Shown in pieces: positions 17,394 through 25,511 of a stretch of 26,878 bases of DNA. The notes below the pieces were generated by a model. It was not told where the DNA came from and did no database searches. It saw nothing but the letters and a program-made list of their open reading frames with translations. The stretch spans positions 1 to 26,878 of the forward strand of contig JAILOC010000153.1 of NCBI GenBank assembly GCA_024691045.1, given 5' to 3'. Numbering within the stretch: the stretch's first letter is position 1; each line of letters begins with the position of its first letter. This DNA is from Lachnospiraceae bacterium. Its GTDB lineage: Bacteria; Bacillota_A; Clostridia; Lachnospirales; Lachnospiraceae. The translations under genes were made by a program, and so were the position numbers.

Positions 17394-18209
17394 ATGGATA
17401 AAGAAGTACTTTTCGGAAAAACGCTCGAGGAGCTTCGCCGCAAGGCAGCCGTTCAGGGCGGATATATTGACAGAAATGAAATACTTGAGATGCTCGCTCC
17501 CCTTGAGCTTGATGAGGAGAAGACCGGAATGGTCTTTGATTACCTTAAGGGCAGGGGCATACGTTTCGACATTACCGTATCTGACAATTCGATCCCGGCA
17601 GGTGATATCGAGCTGGACGGCGTGACTCCGTCCGAGAATGAAGCGGTCATTTCGGAATTTGCTCTCGATGAGACCGATACCGATTATCTTAATGCATATC
17701 TGGAGGGGCTCGATGAACTTCCGGTTTATTCGGAGGGTGAGAAGACTGCATTTACCATTTCGGCGATGGCAGGAGAAGAGCGTTCGAAGGAAAAGCTCAT
17801 AAACTGTTATCTCAAGGATATCGTCGGCATCGCACGCATCTACACCGGACAGGGTGTTCTTCTTGAGGATCTTATCGGTGAGGGAAATGAAGCGCTCGTA
17901 AGAGGCGTATCCATCCTGGATTCCCAGGAAAAGCCGGATGACTGCGAAGGCTTTCTTATGAAGCTTGTCATGGATGCGATGGAGGAGCTGATCAGCGAAG
18001 CATCTTCAGAGGGCGACCTTGAGGACAAGATCCTGAAAAAGACCAACAAAGTCTATGACAAGGCGATGGAGCTTGCGGAGGAGCTTGAAAGAAAGGTTAC
18101 CGTCAGGGAAGTCGCAGAGTATGCGGGTATCTCCGAGAAGGCTGTCAGGGAAGCAATGGAGATAAGCGGTTACAAGATCGAATGCATTGAGGATGAAAGA
18201 CAGCAGTGA
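17394..18209 (+). CDS. Sigma-70-like protein without promoter-recognition regions
   Basis: Residues 8–60 resemble sigma region 1.1 (IDRNEILEMLAPLELDEE…). Residues 97–175 follow sigma regions 1.2 to 2.2 closely: DYLNAYLEGLDELP, then LINCYLKDIVGIARIY and LLEDLIGEGNEALVRGV, the segment that in sigma factors grips the RNA polymerase beta-prime clamp. Regions 2.3–2.4, which melt and read the -10 box, are replaced by an unrelated acidic helix (FLMKLVMDAMEELI). Region 3 is recognisable at 228–260 (KVTVREVAEYAGISEKAVREAM). Region 4 is missing. The protein is strongly acidic. It may bind RNA polymerase as a regulator rather than act as a sigma factor, but that is inference. Start ATG is two bases after the rhomboid-like gene, with AAGGGG upstream; its stop overlaps the next gene. 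Confidence 0.72.
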   Translation: MDKEVLFGKTLEELRRKAAVQGGYIDRNEILEMLAPLELDEEKTGMVFDYLKGRGIRFDITVSDNSIPAGDIELDGVTPSENEAVISEFALDETDTDYLNAYLEGLDELPVYSEGEKTAFTISAMAGEERSKEKLINCYLKDIVGIARIYTGQGVLLEDLIGEGNEALVRGVSILDSQEKPDDCEGFLMKLVMDAMEELISEASSEGDLEDKILKKTNKVYDKAMELAEELERKVTVREVAEYAGISEKAVREAMEISGYKIECIEDERQQ

Positions 18210-18625
18210 CCAGACAGACATACGAAGATTATAAATATTTTCTCCAGGATGCCGGATATTTCTACATCGGCAGCAAGTACACCCTGCAGGAGATAACCGA
18301 ATGCGAGGATATCCTGTTTAAATTCCGCAAGGTTACGGCAGAGAGCATCCTTCCGAAGTTTACTGCCTCGGACACTCTCGAGACCGTGCTCTATTATCTT
18401 GATGCGGGCAATTTTGTATTCCAGGTGTTAAGGCAGATGAACGCACAGGTGCGTGTCAGCATGCTTGAGACGAAGAAGTCACTTCTCGGAAAAGAAAAAG
18501 AAAGCTATGTCACTAAGTACATAAGCATAAAGGAACTGGTTTCGTTAAGCGAAGAAGACAAGCAGAAAAAGTCTGTCGTCATACAGGAACTGAAAGGAAG
18601 CAAACTGGCTCTTTTGACCGTATGA
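18206..18625 (+). CDS. Small conserved-looking protein of unknown function
   Basis: I do not recognise this 139-residue protein. It starts with GTG in a four-base GTGA overlap with the sigma-like gene, with GAGGAT about eleven bases upstream, so its translation is coupled. It has no signal peptide or membrane helix. The N-terminal half is Tyr/Phe-rich (TYEDYKYFLQDAGYFYIGSK) and probably alpha-helical; the C-terminal half is Lys/Glu-rich and ends in a likely beta strand. It may act with the sigma-like protein, judging only from the overlap. The M16 peptidase gene starts 24 bases downstream. Confidence 0.72.
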   Translation: MTRQTYEDYKYFLQDAGYFYIGSKYTLQEITECEDILFKFRKVTAESILPKFTASDTLETVLYYLDAGNFVFQVLRQMNAQVRVSMLETKKSLLGKEKESYVTKYISIKELVSLSEEDKQKKSVVIQELKGSKLALLTV

Positions 18626-18649
18626 CACAGCACGTGAAAAGGAACAGCT

Positions 18650-21565
18650 ATGGAACTTGAAAAGCTTAAAAGCTATGAGATACTTGAAAAATACGATCTG
18701 CCGGATATCGCATCCGTCGGCTACCGTATGGTCCATAAGAAGACCGGCGCGAGAGTGTGCCTGATCGAGAATGACGATAACAACAAGGTATTCTCGATAG
18801 CGTTCAGGACGCCTCCGACTGATTCGACGGGTGTTGCTCATATTCTTGAGCATTCGACTCTCTGCGGCTCGAGGGAGTTCCCTTTAAAGGATCCCTTCGT
18901 CGAGCTGGTCAAGGGCTCTCTCAATACATTCTTAAACGCAATGACATATCCGGATAAGACGGTGTATCCGATCGCGAGCACCAATGATGCGGACTTCAGA
19001 AATCTGATGCACGTTTATCTTGATGCCGTTTTTTATCCCAATGTATATAAAAACGAGAGCATATTCCGTCAGGAGGGCTGGCATTACGAATACGATGAGA
19101 ACGGAAAGCTCATCATAAACGGTGTCGTCTACAATGAAATGAAGGGTGCGAGATCCTCCGCGGAGGATATCATCTCGTCCGAGTCCATGTTCTCTCTTTT
19201 CCCCGATACCGCATACGGCGTTGAATCGGGCGGAGATCCCGACTGCATTCCGGCACTCACATACGATCAGTTCCTGGATTTCCACAGGAGATATTACCAT
19301 CCTTCGAATTCATATATTCTTCTCTACGGCGACTGTGACATGGCGGAGAATCTCGATTTCATTGACAGGAAATACCTGTCAAGGTTTTCCGCACTTGATA
19401 TTGATTCTTCGATAATGATTCAGGCTCCCTTTAAGCAGCCTGTTCATATAGGCAGGCAGTGTCCTCTTTCACAGGGTGAAAATGCCGATGAGAACACATT
19501 CTTCTCGGTTAATTTTGCAATGGATCCGGATCTCGACAGCAAGACCAGACGGGCTTTTGATGTGATCGATTATGCGCTTGTTTCATATCCCGGAGCGCCT
19601 CTTCGCAAGATCCTTATCGATCAGGGTGTCGTGGGAGATGTGTCGAGCCGATTCGAAACTTCGATCCTTCAGCCCTATTACAGCATCGTCGGCAAGGATG
19701 CCGCAATGAGCATGGAGACCAGGTTCGGACAGCTCATCACGGAGACAATCGAAAGCGTTGCAAAGAAGGGCTTTGACAAAAATGCGCTCAGGGCCGCGAT
19801 CGATTCCGCGGAATTCCGATACAGGGAAGCCGATTACGGAAGATATCCCAAGGGACTTATGTACTGCCTGAATATGTATGATTCATGGCTCTATGATGAT
19901 ACGAAGCCCTTCGATTACATAGTAGCGAACGATGATTTTGACTTCCTCAGGGAAAACATCGAGACCGGCTATTATGAAAAGCTTGTCAGGAAATACCTGA
20001 TCGGAAATAAGCATAAGAGCTATGTCTGCGTGCGCCCCACCGAAGGTGTTCTCGAGGCCAAAGAAAATGAGCTCCGCAAAAAGCTAGATCTTCTTCAGTC
20101 GCAGCTTACCCCGGAAGAGAAGAAGGCTATCGATACGATCAAGGATAAGCTTGACAGATTCAGGGACACTCCCGATTCCGAAGCGGCAATAAGATCACTT
20201 CCAATGCTTCAAAGGAGCGATCTTAAGAGGGCGGCAGAACCCTACAGCAATGATATTTCCGATGTGGAGGGAATCCCCTTCGTCTTCCACGATGTCGATA
20301 CGAGACGCATCGGTTACCTGAGACTTGCTTTCAAGCTGGATGAGGTAGGCACCGAATATGTTCCGTATATTGGACTGCTCAGGGATGTGCTTTCCATGGT
20401 CGATACGGACACCCACAAATACGAAGAACTCAGTCCGCTGATCGATCTGTGCATGGGCGGCTTTTCTGTATCGACGGAGCATTATCCGTTATTCGGAAAA
20501 ACGGATGAATTTACCGCAACCTTCGAGATGAGGGGTAAGTTCTTCTTCGAAAGATCGGAGGAAGCCTTCGATCTGTTCAGGGAGATACTGCTCACTTCCG
20601 GATTCAAGGATCTTAAGAGGATCAGGGACATTCTTGTCGAGATCAAGAACGGAATGCAGTCATCCCTGCTTTCCGCGGGTCATTCCGTGGCATCCGCCAG
20701 GGCACTTGCATCCGTGTCCAAGGAAGCCGCATATAACGAACTGATGTCCGGCGTTTCGTATTACCGTTTCATCTGCAGCCTGCTTGCGGATTATGATTCA
20801 TCGAAAGGAAATATGCAGGAATGCCTGACATATATCACAGGGCTTATCTTCAGGCCCGAGAACCTGATAGTGGATTATACGGGAAGCGTGGAAGAGGCCG
20901 ATAAGCTCAAGGAGAAGATACTTTCGTTCAAATCTGAGCTTTATACGGAAAAACACCGTCCCGCAAGAAAGAATATCGAGCTTATCAAAAAGAATGAGGG
21001 TCTTACCACCTCGGGACAGGTCGTATTTGTCTGCAGGGCCGGTCTTTTCAACAGGCACGGTCTTGAATATGACGGCGTTTTGAAAGTACTCAAGGTATAT
21101 CTGGGATACAATTATCTGTGGGTCAACGTCAGGGTCAAGGGCGGAGCCTACGGAGTCATGAATAATTACGGAATGAACGGATCTGCATTTTTTGTTTCAT
21201 ACCGTGACCCGAACCTTACAAAAACCGTCGAAGTATATGAAGGGGCAGCAGAGGATGTTGCAGCCTTCGATGCAGACGAACGGGAGATGACCAAGCTTAT
21301 CATAGGAACCGTGAGCGAGCTCGATATACCGCTTACCCCCTCCGCAAGAGGTGCAAGAAGCTTCGCGGCATATATGACGGGTGTGACTATCGAAGAGGTA
21401 CAGAAACAGCGTGATCAGGTGCTGGACTGCACTCCGGCCGATATCAGGAGGATGGCGGATTATATAAGGGAGTTCATGGCCGATAACAAGCTTTTTGTGG
21501 TCGGAAACGAGACGCTTATCAGGGAGAACGGTGATCTTTTCGGAACCGTTGAGAGTCTGCTGTAA
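18650..21565 (+). CDS. M16C zinc peptidase (presequence-protease type)
   Basis: This 971-residue cytoplasmic metalloprotease belongs to the insulinase/PreP clan, which cuts unfolded peptides inside a two-halved clamshell. The inverted zinc motif is H64-x2-E67-H68 in GVAHILEHSTLCGS. The distal glutamate is probably E163 in VVYNEMKGARSS, at the spacing found in PreP. The R/Y pair expected late in the C-terminal half fits RVKGGAYGVM near 827–836. The length matches single-chain M16C enzymes with two fused halves joined by a hinge around 470–510. There is no signal peptide. AAAGGA precedes the ATG. It follows the sigma-like gene pair by 24 bases and precedes a lipoprotein gene by 23 bases. Confidence 0.93.
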   Translation: MELEKLKSYEILEKYDLPDIASVGYRMVHKKTGARVCLIENDDNNKVFSIAFRTPPTDSTGVAHILEHSTLCGSREFPLKDPFVELVKGSLNTFLNAMTYPDKTVYPIASTNDADFRNLMHVYLDAVFYPNVYKNESIFRQEGWHYEYDENGKLIINGVVYNEMKGARSSAEDIISSESMFSLFPDTAYGVESGGDPDCIPALTYDQFLDFHRRYYHPSNSYILLYGDCDMAENLDFIDRKYLSRFSALDIDSSIMIQAPFKQPVHIGRQCPLSQGENADENTFFSVNFAMDPDLDSKTRRAFDVIDYALVSYPGAPLRKILIDQGVVGDVSSRFETSILQPYYSIVGKDAAMSMETRFGQLITETIESVAKKGFDKNALRAAIDSAEFRYREADYGRYPKGLMYCLNMYDSWLYDDTKPFDYIVANDDFDFLRENIETGYYEKLVRKYLIGNKHKSYVCVRPTEGVLEAKENELRKKLDLLQSQLTPEEKKAIDTIKDKLDRFRDTPDSEAAIRSLPMLQRSDLKRAAEPYSNDISDVEGIPFVFHDVDTRRIGYLRLAFKLDEVGTEYVPYIGLLRDVLSMVDTDTHKYEELSPLIDLCMGGFSVSTEHYPLFGKTDEFTATFEMRGKFFFERSEEAFDLFREILLTSGFKDLKRIRDILVEIKNGMQSSLLSAGHSVASARALASVSKEAAYNELMSGVSYYRFICSLLADYDSSKGNMQECLTYITGLIFRPENLIVDYTGSVEEADKLKEKILSFKSELYTEKHRPARKNIELIKKNEGLTTSGQVVFVCRAGLFNRHGLEYDGVLKVLKVYLGYNYLWVNVRVKGGAYGVMNNYGMNGSAFFVSYRDPNLTKTVEVYEGAAEDVAAFDADEREMTKLIIGTVSELDIPLTPSARGARSFAAYMTGVTIEEVQKQRDQVLDCTPADIRRMADYIREFMADNKLFVVGNETLIRENGDLFGTVESLL

Positions 21566-21588
21566 TCATGCTTACAGGAGGAATTGTT

Positions 21589-22725
21589 ATGAAAAAGAAT
21601 TCGATGTTCAGAAAACTTATAGCTGCAGGTGTATGCTCGATGGCTTTCCTTGCCGGATGCGGAACCTCATCTTATGATTCGTCATATTCGGGAAATGGCG
21701 GTAATTACTATGCCGAGCCGGCAGCGGCAGCCGATTATAATTTCAAAGCTGAAGAATATGACTACGGCTATTATGACGATTATGCAGTAGCTGAGATGGA
21801 TATGGTGTCAAACGGGACTGAATATGTTTCTGAGCGTGTCGGTGATTCCGGTGCGACCACTCCGAGAACCGCAGATCTCAGCAGAAAGCTCATCACCACT
21901 GCAAATATTGATGTTGAGACCAAGGAATTCGATAAGCTTTACAACGATATCGAGGCTTATGTCAGGGATGCCGGAGGATATCTCGAGTCCATCAATACCT
22001 ATAACGGAAGCCGCTATTACGGACAGGTTGTCGAAAGACATGCAAATCTTACGGTAAGGATCCCTGCCGACAAGCTCGATGCATTCCTTGAGGAGATCGG
22101 AACTGCCGGCAATATCACAAACAGGAGTCAGAATGTTGAAGATATCACTCTTACCTATGTCGATCTCGAAGCTCACAAGAAAACTCTTATGGATGAACAG
22201 GAGCGCCTTGAGGAGTTCCTCAGAGAGGCTGAGACCATAGAGGATATCATCTATATCGAGGACAGACTTGCGGGTATCAGGTACCAGCTTGAGAGCATGG
22301 AGAGTCAGCTCCGTACCTATGACAACAAGGTGAATTACTCAACCGTATATCTCAATATCAATGAAGTGGTAGAGTATACTCCGGTTGTTTATGAAGAGCC
22401 CTCTGTCTGGGACAGAATGAAGGAAGGCTTCGGCGATTCCATCGAAGACATCAAGAGAGGATTCCAGAATTTCGCAGTATGGTTCGTATCAAATGTCATC
22501 TACCTTGCAATCTTCGCGATTATCATCTTTGCGATAGTAAGATGGATCCTTTACCTTGCATCCGATAAGAGAGCGGCCAAGAAGGCGGCAAAGCGTGCAA
22601 AGAAGCAGAAGGCTCAGTACGAAGCATATCAGAATACGATGAACACTCTTACAAACGCAGAGCCCATTACCGGTCAGAATAAGACGCAGGCAGAAGCTCC
22701 CACTGAGAATAAAGAGAACAAATAA
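21589..22725 (+). CDS. DUF4349 lipoprotein with C-terminal membrane anchor
   Basis: This 378-residue envelope protein has a lipoprotein signal peptide with lipobox LAGC (Cys at 24). A Tyr/Gly/Ser-rich linker leads to a DUF4349-type domain (about 96–270, from SRKLITTANIDVETKEFDKL to STVYLNINE). Within it, residues about 195–240 look like a coiled coil. A membrane helix lies at about 302–323, followed by a Lys/Ala-rich cytoplasmic tail. It is therefore held at both ends. An ATG seven codons upstream is in frame, but the chosen start has a perfect AGGAGG seven bases before it and puts the signal peptide at the N-terminus. The function of DUF4349 is unknown to me. It may share a transcript with the M16C gene. 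Confidence 0.88.
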   Translation: MKKNSMFRKLIAAGVCSMAFLAGCGTSSYDSSYSGNGGNYYAEPAAAADYNFKAEEYDYGYYDDYAVAEMDMVSNGTEYVSERVGDSGATTPRTADLSRKLITTANIDVETKEFDKLYNDIEAYVRDAGGYLESINTYNGSRYYGQVVERHANLTVRIPADKLDAFLEEIGTAGNITNRSQNVEDITLTYVDLEAHKKTLMDEQERLEEFLREAETIEDIIYIEDRLAGIRYQLESMESQLRTYDNKVNYSTVYLNINEVVEYTPVVYEEPSVWDRMKEGFGDSIEDIKRGFQNFAVWFVSNVIYLAIFAIIIFAIVRWILYLASDKRAAKKAAKRAKKQKAQYEAYQNTMNTLTNAEPITGQNKTQAEAPTENKENK

Positions 22726-22732
22726 CTAATGC

Positions 22733-22765
22733 GGGTGAACGCGGGGACACACCCTGCGTTCACCC
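22733..22765 (+). other. Strong hairpin just before the era start codon
   Basis: GGGTGAACGCGGGG (22733–22746) pairs with CCCTGCGTTCACCC (22752–22765) around an ACACA loop: 14 pairs, one of them G-U. No run of T follows on the plus strand (AAAAGAAATC) and none is convincing on the minus strand. It ends 12 bases before the era ATG. It may terminate the DUF4349 gene inefficiently, protect an RNA end, or control era translation. Confidence 0.75.
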
Positions 22766-22777
22766 AAAAGAAATCAA

Positions 22778-23674
22778 ATGTCTGAAAAGAAATCCGGTTT
22801 TGTCGGCGTCATCGGAAAAGCCAATGTAGGCAAATCCACGCTTGTAAATTCAATAGTCGGCCAGAAGATAGCGATCACCTCTCCCAAGCCACAGACCACC
22901 CGCAAGAAAGCAAGGGCGGTATTTACGGATGAAAGAGGTCAGATCGTATTTTTGGACACACCCGGGATCCATAAATCCAGGTCAAAGCTCGGCGATTATA
23001 TGATGTCGAGCGCGTGGAGCACATTTGCCGATGCCGATGTGATCCTGTGGATGGTCGAGCCTTCCAATATTTTTACGGAAACAGAAGAACTGATCTGTAC
23101 CAAGCTGAACACATTGGATTGCCCCATCATTCTTGTCATAAACAAGACCGATACCATATCAAAGGATAAGCTCCTCGGATTCATTGCTTCGTACAGCAAG
23201 CATATGGAATTTACCGAGGTGGTTCCGATATCCGCATTAAAAGGAAAGAATGTTGACGACCTTGTTGATACAGTCTTTAAGTATCTTCCCGAAGGCGAAC
23301 CCTTCTATGATGAAGACACGATAACCGACCAGCCCGTAAAACAGATAGCTGCCGAGATCATCAGGGAAAAGGCTCTTATGTGTCTCGGAGAAGAGGTCCC
23401 TCACGGACTGGCAGTTGCGATAGATCAGATGAAATACGACAACGGAATGTACCACATAGATGCCACAATCTATTGTGAGAGGGATTCCCACAAAGGAATG
23501 ATCATCGGAAAGGGCGGCAGTAAGTTAAAGGAAATAGGTTCCAAGGCACGTCCCGAGATAGAGGAGCTCTGCGAGAGCAAGGTATTCCTGAAGCTCTGGG
23601 TCAAGGTTAAGAAGGACTGGAGAGACTCGGATATACTGTTAAAGAATTTCGGATTTGACAAGTCGCAGCTATGA
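22778..23674 (+). CDS. era: GTPase Era
   Basis: Era is an essential GTPase that binds the 3' end of 16S rRNA and helps 30S subunit maturation. The G motifs are all visible: GKANVGKS (13–20), the switch-1 TTRKK near 40–44, DTPG (60–63), NKTD (122–125) and SAL (152–154). The C-terminal KH domain has GMIIGKGGSKLKEIG (240–254). At 298 residues it is full length. The start region has only a weak A/G-rich stretch instead of a clear ribosome binding site, and a 14-bp hairpin sits just upstream. The stop overlaps recO by four bases; the order era–recO–glycyl-tRNA synthetase is widespread in Firmicutes. Confidence 0.97.
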   Translation: MSEKKSGFVGVIGKANVGKSTLVNSIVGQKIAITSPKPQTTRKKARAVFTDERGQIVFLDTPGIHKSRSKLGDYMMSSAWSTFADADVILWMVEPSNIFTETEELICTKLNTLDCPIILVINKTDTISKDKLLGFIASYSKHMEFTEVVPISALKGKNVDDLVDTVFKYLPEGEPFYDEDTITDQPVKQIAAEIIREKALMCLGEEVPHGLAVAIDQMKYDNGMYHIDATIYCERDSHKGMIIGKGGSKLKEIGSKARPEIEELCESKVFLKLWVKVKKDWRDSDILLKNFGFDKSQL

Positions 23675-24318
23675 AAGATTTCTTCACCTGTACCGGGATG
23701 GTCTTAAGGTCGAGGCCTGCCGGTGAAAACGACAGACTCATAACACTGCTTGCGGGTACGGAAGGAAAGCTCAATGTATTTGTAAGAGGTGCGAGAAAAC
23801 CTTCCTCTCGTTTTGCGGCGTCTTCCGAAAGCTTTGCGTTCGGAGAGTTCAAGCTGAGCCACGGATCGAGCGCGTATTACCTTAACGACGCCGATATATC
23901 TAATTATTTCGAGGAGTTCAGGACGGATATAGAGCTTGCGGCGTATGCGTCCTACTTTGCCGAGATAGCCGATTATTACTGCGTTGAAGGCGATGACGCA
24001 ACAGCAATGCTGGGACTTTTGTATGCTTCGCTCCTTGCGCTTCATAACCCAAATTTTTCGCACAGGCTCGTTAGATGCATATTTGTCCTGAGAGCGATAG
24101 TGCTTAACGGAGAATTTCCGGGACTTCCGCAGGGAAGAGCTTTTAACGATGCGGTCATTGCTGCTGTAGACCGTATAGAAAATGCCGAATTAAGGCATCT
24201 TTATACATTTAAACTTACCGAACCTGCAGAGGATGAGCTCTTCAGGCTCACCACGGAGTATGAGAAGCGCTTCATGGACCGCAGGTTTAAATCACTTGAT
24301 GTGCTCGCCGCGCTGTGA
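23671..24318 (+). CDS. recO: DNA repair protein RecO (short, without zinc finger)
   Basis: RecO loads RecA with RecR and anneals single strands in recombinational repair. The N-terminal OB fold is clear: TGMVLRSRPAGENDRLITLLAGTEGKLNVFVRGARKP (about 8–44). The helical middle and the C-terminal helix follow. At 215 residues it is shorter than the usual 240–250, and the four zinc-finger cysteines normally found after about residue 145 are missing. That stretch reads NGEFPGLPQGRAFNDAV with no Cys. It is probably still functional, since some RecO proteins lack zinc. Start ATG overlaps the era stop, so translation is coupled. Confidence 0.88.
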   Translation: MKDFFTCTGMVLRSRPAGENDRLITLLAGTEGKLNVFVRGARKPSSRFAASSESFAFGEFKLSHGSSAYYLNDADISNYFEEFRTDIELAAYASYFAEIADYYCVEGDDATAMLGLLYASLLALHNPNFSHRLVRCIFVLRAIVLNGEFPGLPQGRAFNDAVIAAVDRIENAELRHLYTFKLTEPAEDELFRLTTEYEKRFMDRRFKSLDVLAAL

Positions 24319-24351
24319 AGAAGATGCCGGAAAGATTTTCTTTAGCAGATA

Positions 24352-24360
24352 TGATATAAT
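24352..24360 (+). promoter_or_regulatory. Extended -10 promoter for the Big2-like lipoprotein gene
   Basis: TGA followed by a perfect TATAAT (24355–24360) lies 45 bases before the lipoprotein ATG. No clear -35 box is found at the proper distance. The position in the 87-base recO–lipoprotein gap, together with a strong terminator after the gene, makes this a single-gene transcription unit. Confidence 0.55.
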
Positions 24361-24405
24361 GCTAAAGCTGATTTTATAAAGTAACACTTTTTATAGGAGG
24401 GAGTT

Positions 24406-25356
24406 ATGAAAAAGAAATTTGGATTATTTGCCCTGTGCCTGTCGCTCATGCTTGCGGCATGCGGAGGACCTGAGCCTGCGGTTGAACCCGACGAGCCCGA
24501 TGAGGAGGAGATCTCCATTGAGCTTTCCGATAAGAAGGTTAACATCGAAGCCGGAGAAGAGGTCGAGGTTGAGATCGAGAATTTCGACGATCTTTCCAAG
24601 GTTAAGGTCAAGGTGGAGGACGAGGATATCGCAGAGTGTGACATCGATGACGAGATAATTACCATTACCGGAATTTCCGAAGGCAAGACCAAGGTCATCG
24701 TAAGTGCGAAGGGCGCTGAGGAAGTCCGTATAACCGTTAAGGTTACCGAGCCTGAAGAGCCCGTTATAATCACTCCCGCAATCATCTTCCCCGAGACATC
24801 CACTTATGTTTATCACTTCGTACTGGATGAGTACACCTGGTACAGCATGCTCGATAATGAAGAGGGATACGAGGATCTTGCGGAGTTTTTAGGAAATCTT
24901 CAGTTAAGCCTTGATTTCTACATGGATTTCAGTAACGATACCGATAACTCCGGTGATGTTGTTATGCATTTTGATGCTTCCGGATTCGGAAAAGCGTTTA
25001 CCGATGCACTCTCTGATGATGATAATTTCCGTGAATTTGTCGGAATTCTGATGGCTGCGGAAGGTTATGATTATTATGACGATTCAATGTACGATCAGAT
25101 CGTTGATATGAAGGATGATCTTATCGAGGGGCTCAGTGATGAGATCAGCGATGAGCTCGCAAATTCTGAGGAAATGTTTTATCTGACATGGTCATTTGAC
25201 GGAACGTATCTTACTTTTGAAAAGGATTATGATACCTATTCCGTACCTGTTGACGAGTATACCGGATCGTTCACTCTTTCGATCTCATCTTATGACCTTC
25301 CCGACGATCCCATATTTGCGGGCGGACTTGATATGACCTTCTATCCCGAGTATTGA
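24406..25356 (+). CDS. Acidic lipoprotein with a Big2-like domain
   Basis: This 316-residue protein carries a lipoprotein signal peptide with lipobox LAAC (Cys at 19) and then a Pro/Glu/Asp-rich linker. Residues about 36–113 look like a bacterial Ig-like group 2 domain (VNIEAGEEVEVEI…ITITGISEGKTKVIV). The remaining 200 residues are rich in Asp, Glu and Tyr (for example YDYYDDSMYD near 221–230). They match no family I recognise; the alternating hydrophobic pattern suggests a beta-rich fold with a helical middle. The start follows AGGAGG by six bases. It stands between recO and glyS, which are usually adjacent, with its own promoter and terminator. It is likely anchored outside the membrane; the ligand is unknown, and acidic clusters could bind calcium. 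Confidence 0.85.
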   Translation: MKKKFGLFALCLSLMLAACGGPEPAVEPDEPDEEEISIELSDKKVNIEAGEEVEVEIENFDDLSKVKVKVEDEDIAECDIDDEIITITGISEGKTKVIVSAKGAEEVRITVKVTEPEEPVIITPAIIFPETSTYVYHFVLDEYTWYSMLDNEEGYEDLAEFLGNLQLSLDFYMDFSNDTDNSGDVVMHFDASGFGKAFTDALSDDDNFREFVGILMAAEGYDYYDDSMYDQIVDMKDDLIEGLSDEISDELANSEEMFYLTWSFDGTYLTFEKDYDTYSVPVDEYTGSFTLSISSYDLPDDPIFAGGLDMTFYPEY

Positions 25357-25371
25357 TAGCTTTTAAGTATG

Positions 25372-25405
25372 AAAAGGGTATGGCTGAAAAGCCGTACCCT
25401 TTTTT
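25372..25405 (+). terminator. Intrinsic terminator after the Big2-like lipoprotein gene
   Basis: A 14-pair stem (25372–25385 with 25390–25403, one T-G wobble) closed by a GAAA tetraloop runs straight into TTTTTT (25400–25405). This is a textbook rho-independent terminator. It separates the lipoprotein transcript from glyS. Confidence 0.93.
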
Positions 25406-25440
25406 ATGTCCCGAAAGCGGTCCGCAACTCATTTTATGCC

Positions 25441-25469
25441 TTGAAGACCCTGCTCCGCTGTGATAAAAT
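25441..25469 (+). promoter_or_regulatory. Promoter of the glycyl-tRNA synthetase gene
   Basis: TTGAAG (25441–25446) and TAAAAT (25464–25469) are 17 bases apart, and TGA before the -10 makes it extended. The transcript would begin near 25476, leaving a leader of about 36 bases. That leader is too short for a T-box riboswitch. Confidence 0.65.
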
Positions 25470-25511
25470 CTGCTCTGTATGTTAATATTTTTCCCTGAAA
25501 GGAAGAAAATT

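Noticed and set aside
21568..21588. Upstream ATG for the DUF4349 lipoprotein
   Set aside because: The internal ATG has a perfect AGGAGG and begins the signal peptide directly; the upstream choice would place that AGGAGG inside the coding sequence.
22733..22765. The hairpin before era as a normal rho-independent terminator
   Set aside because: No T-run follows on the plus strand and none is convincing on the minus strand, so it is listed as a hairpin of unknown role.
25406..25511. Possible glycine T-box riboswitch before glyS
   Set aside because: The space between terminator and start is about 105 bases, the expected leader is about 36, and neither a specifier loop nor an antiterminator is visible.
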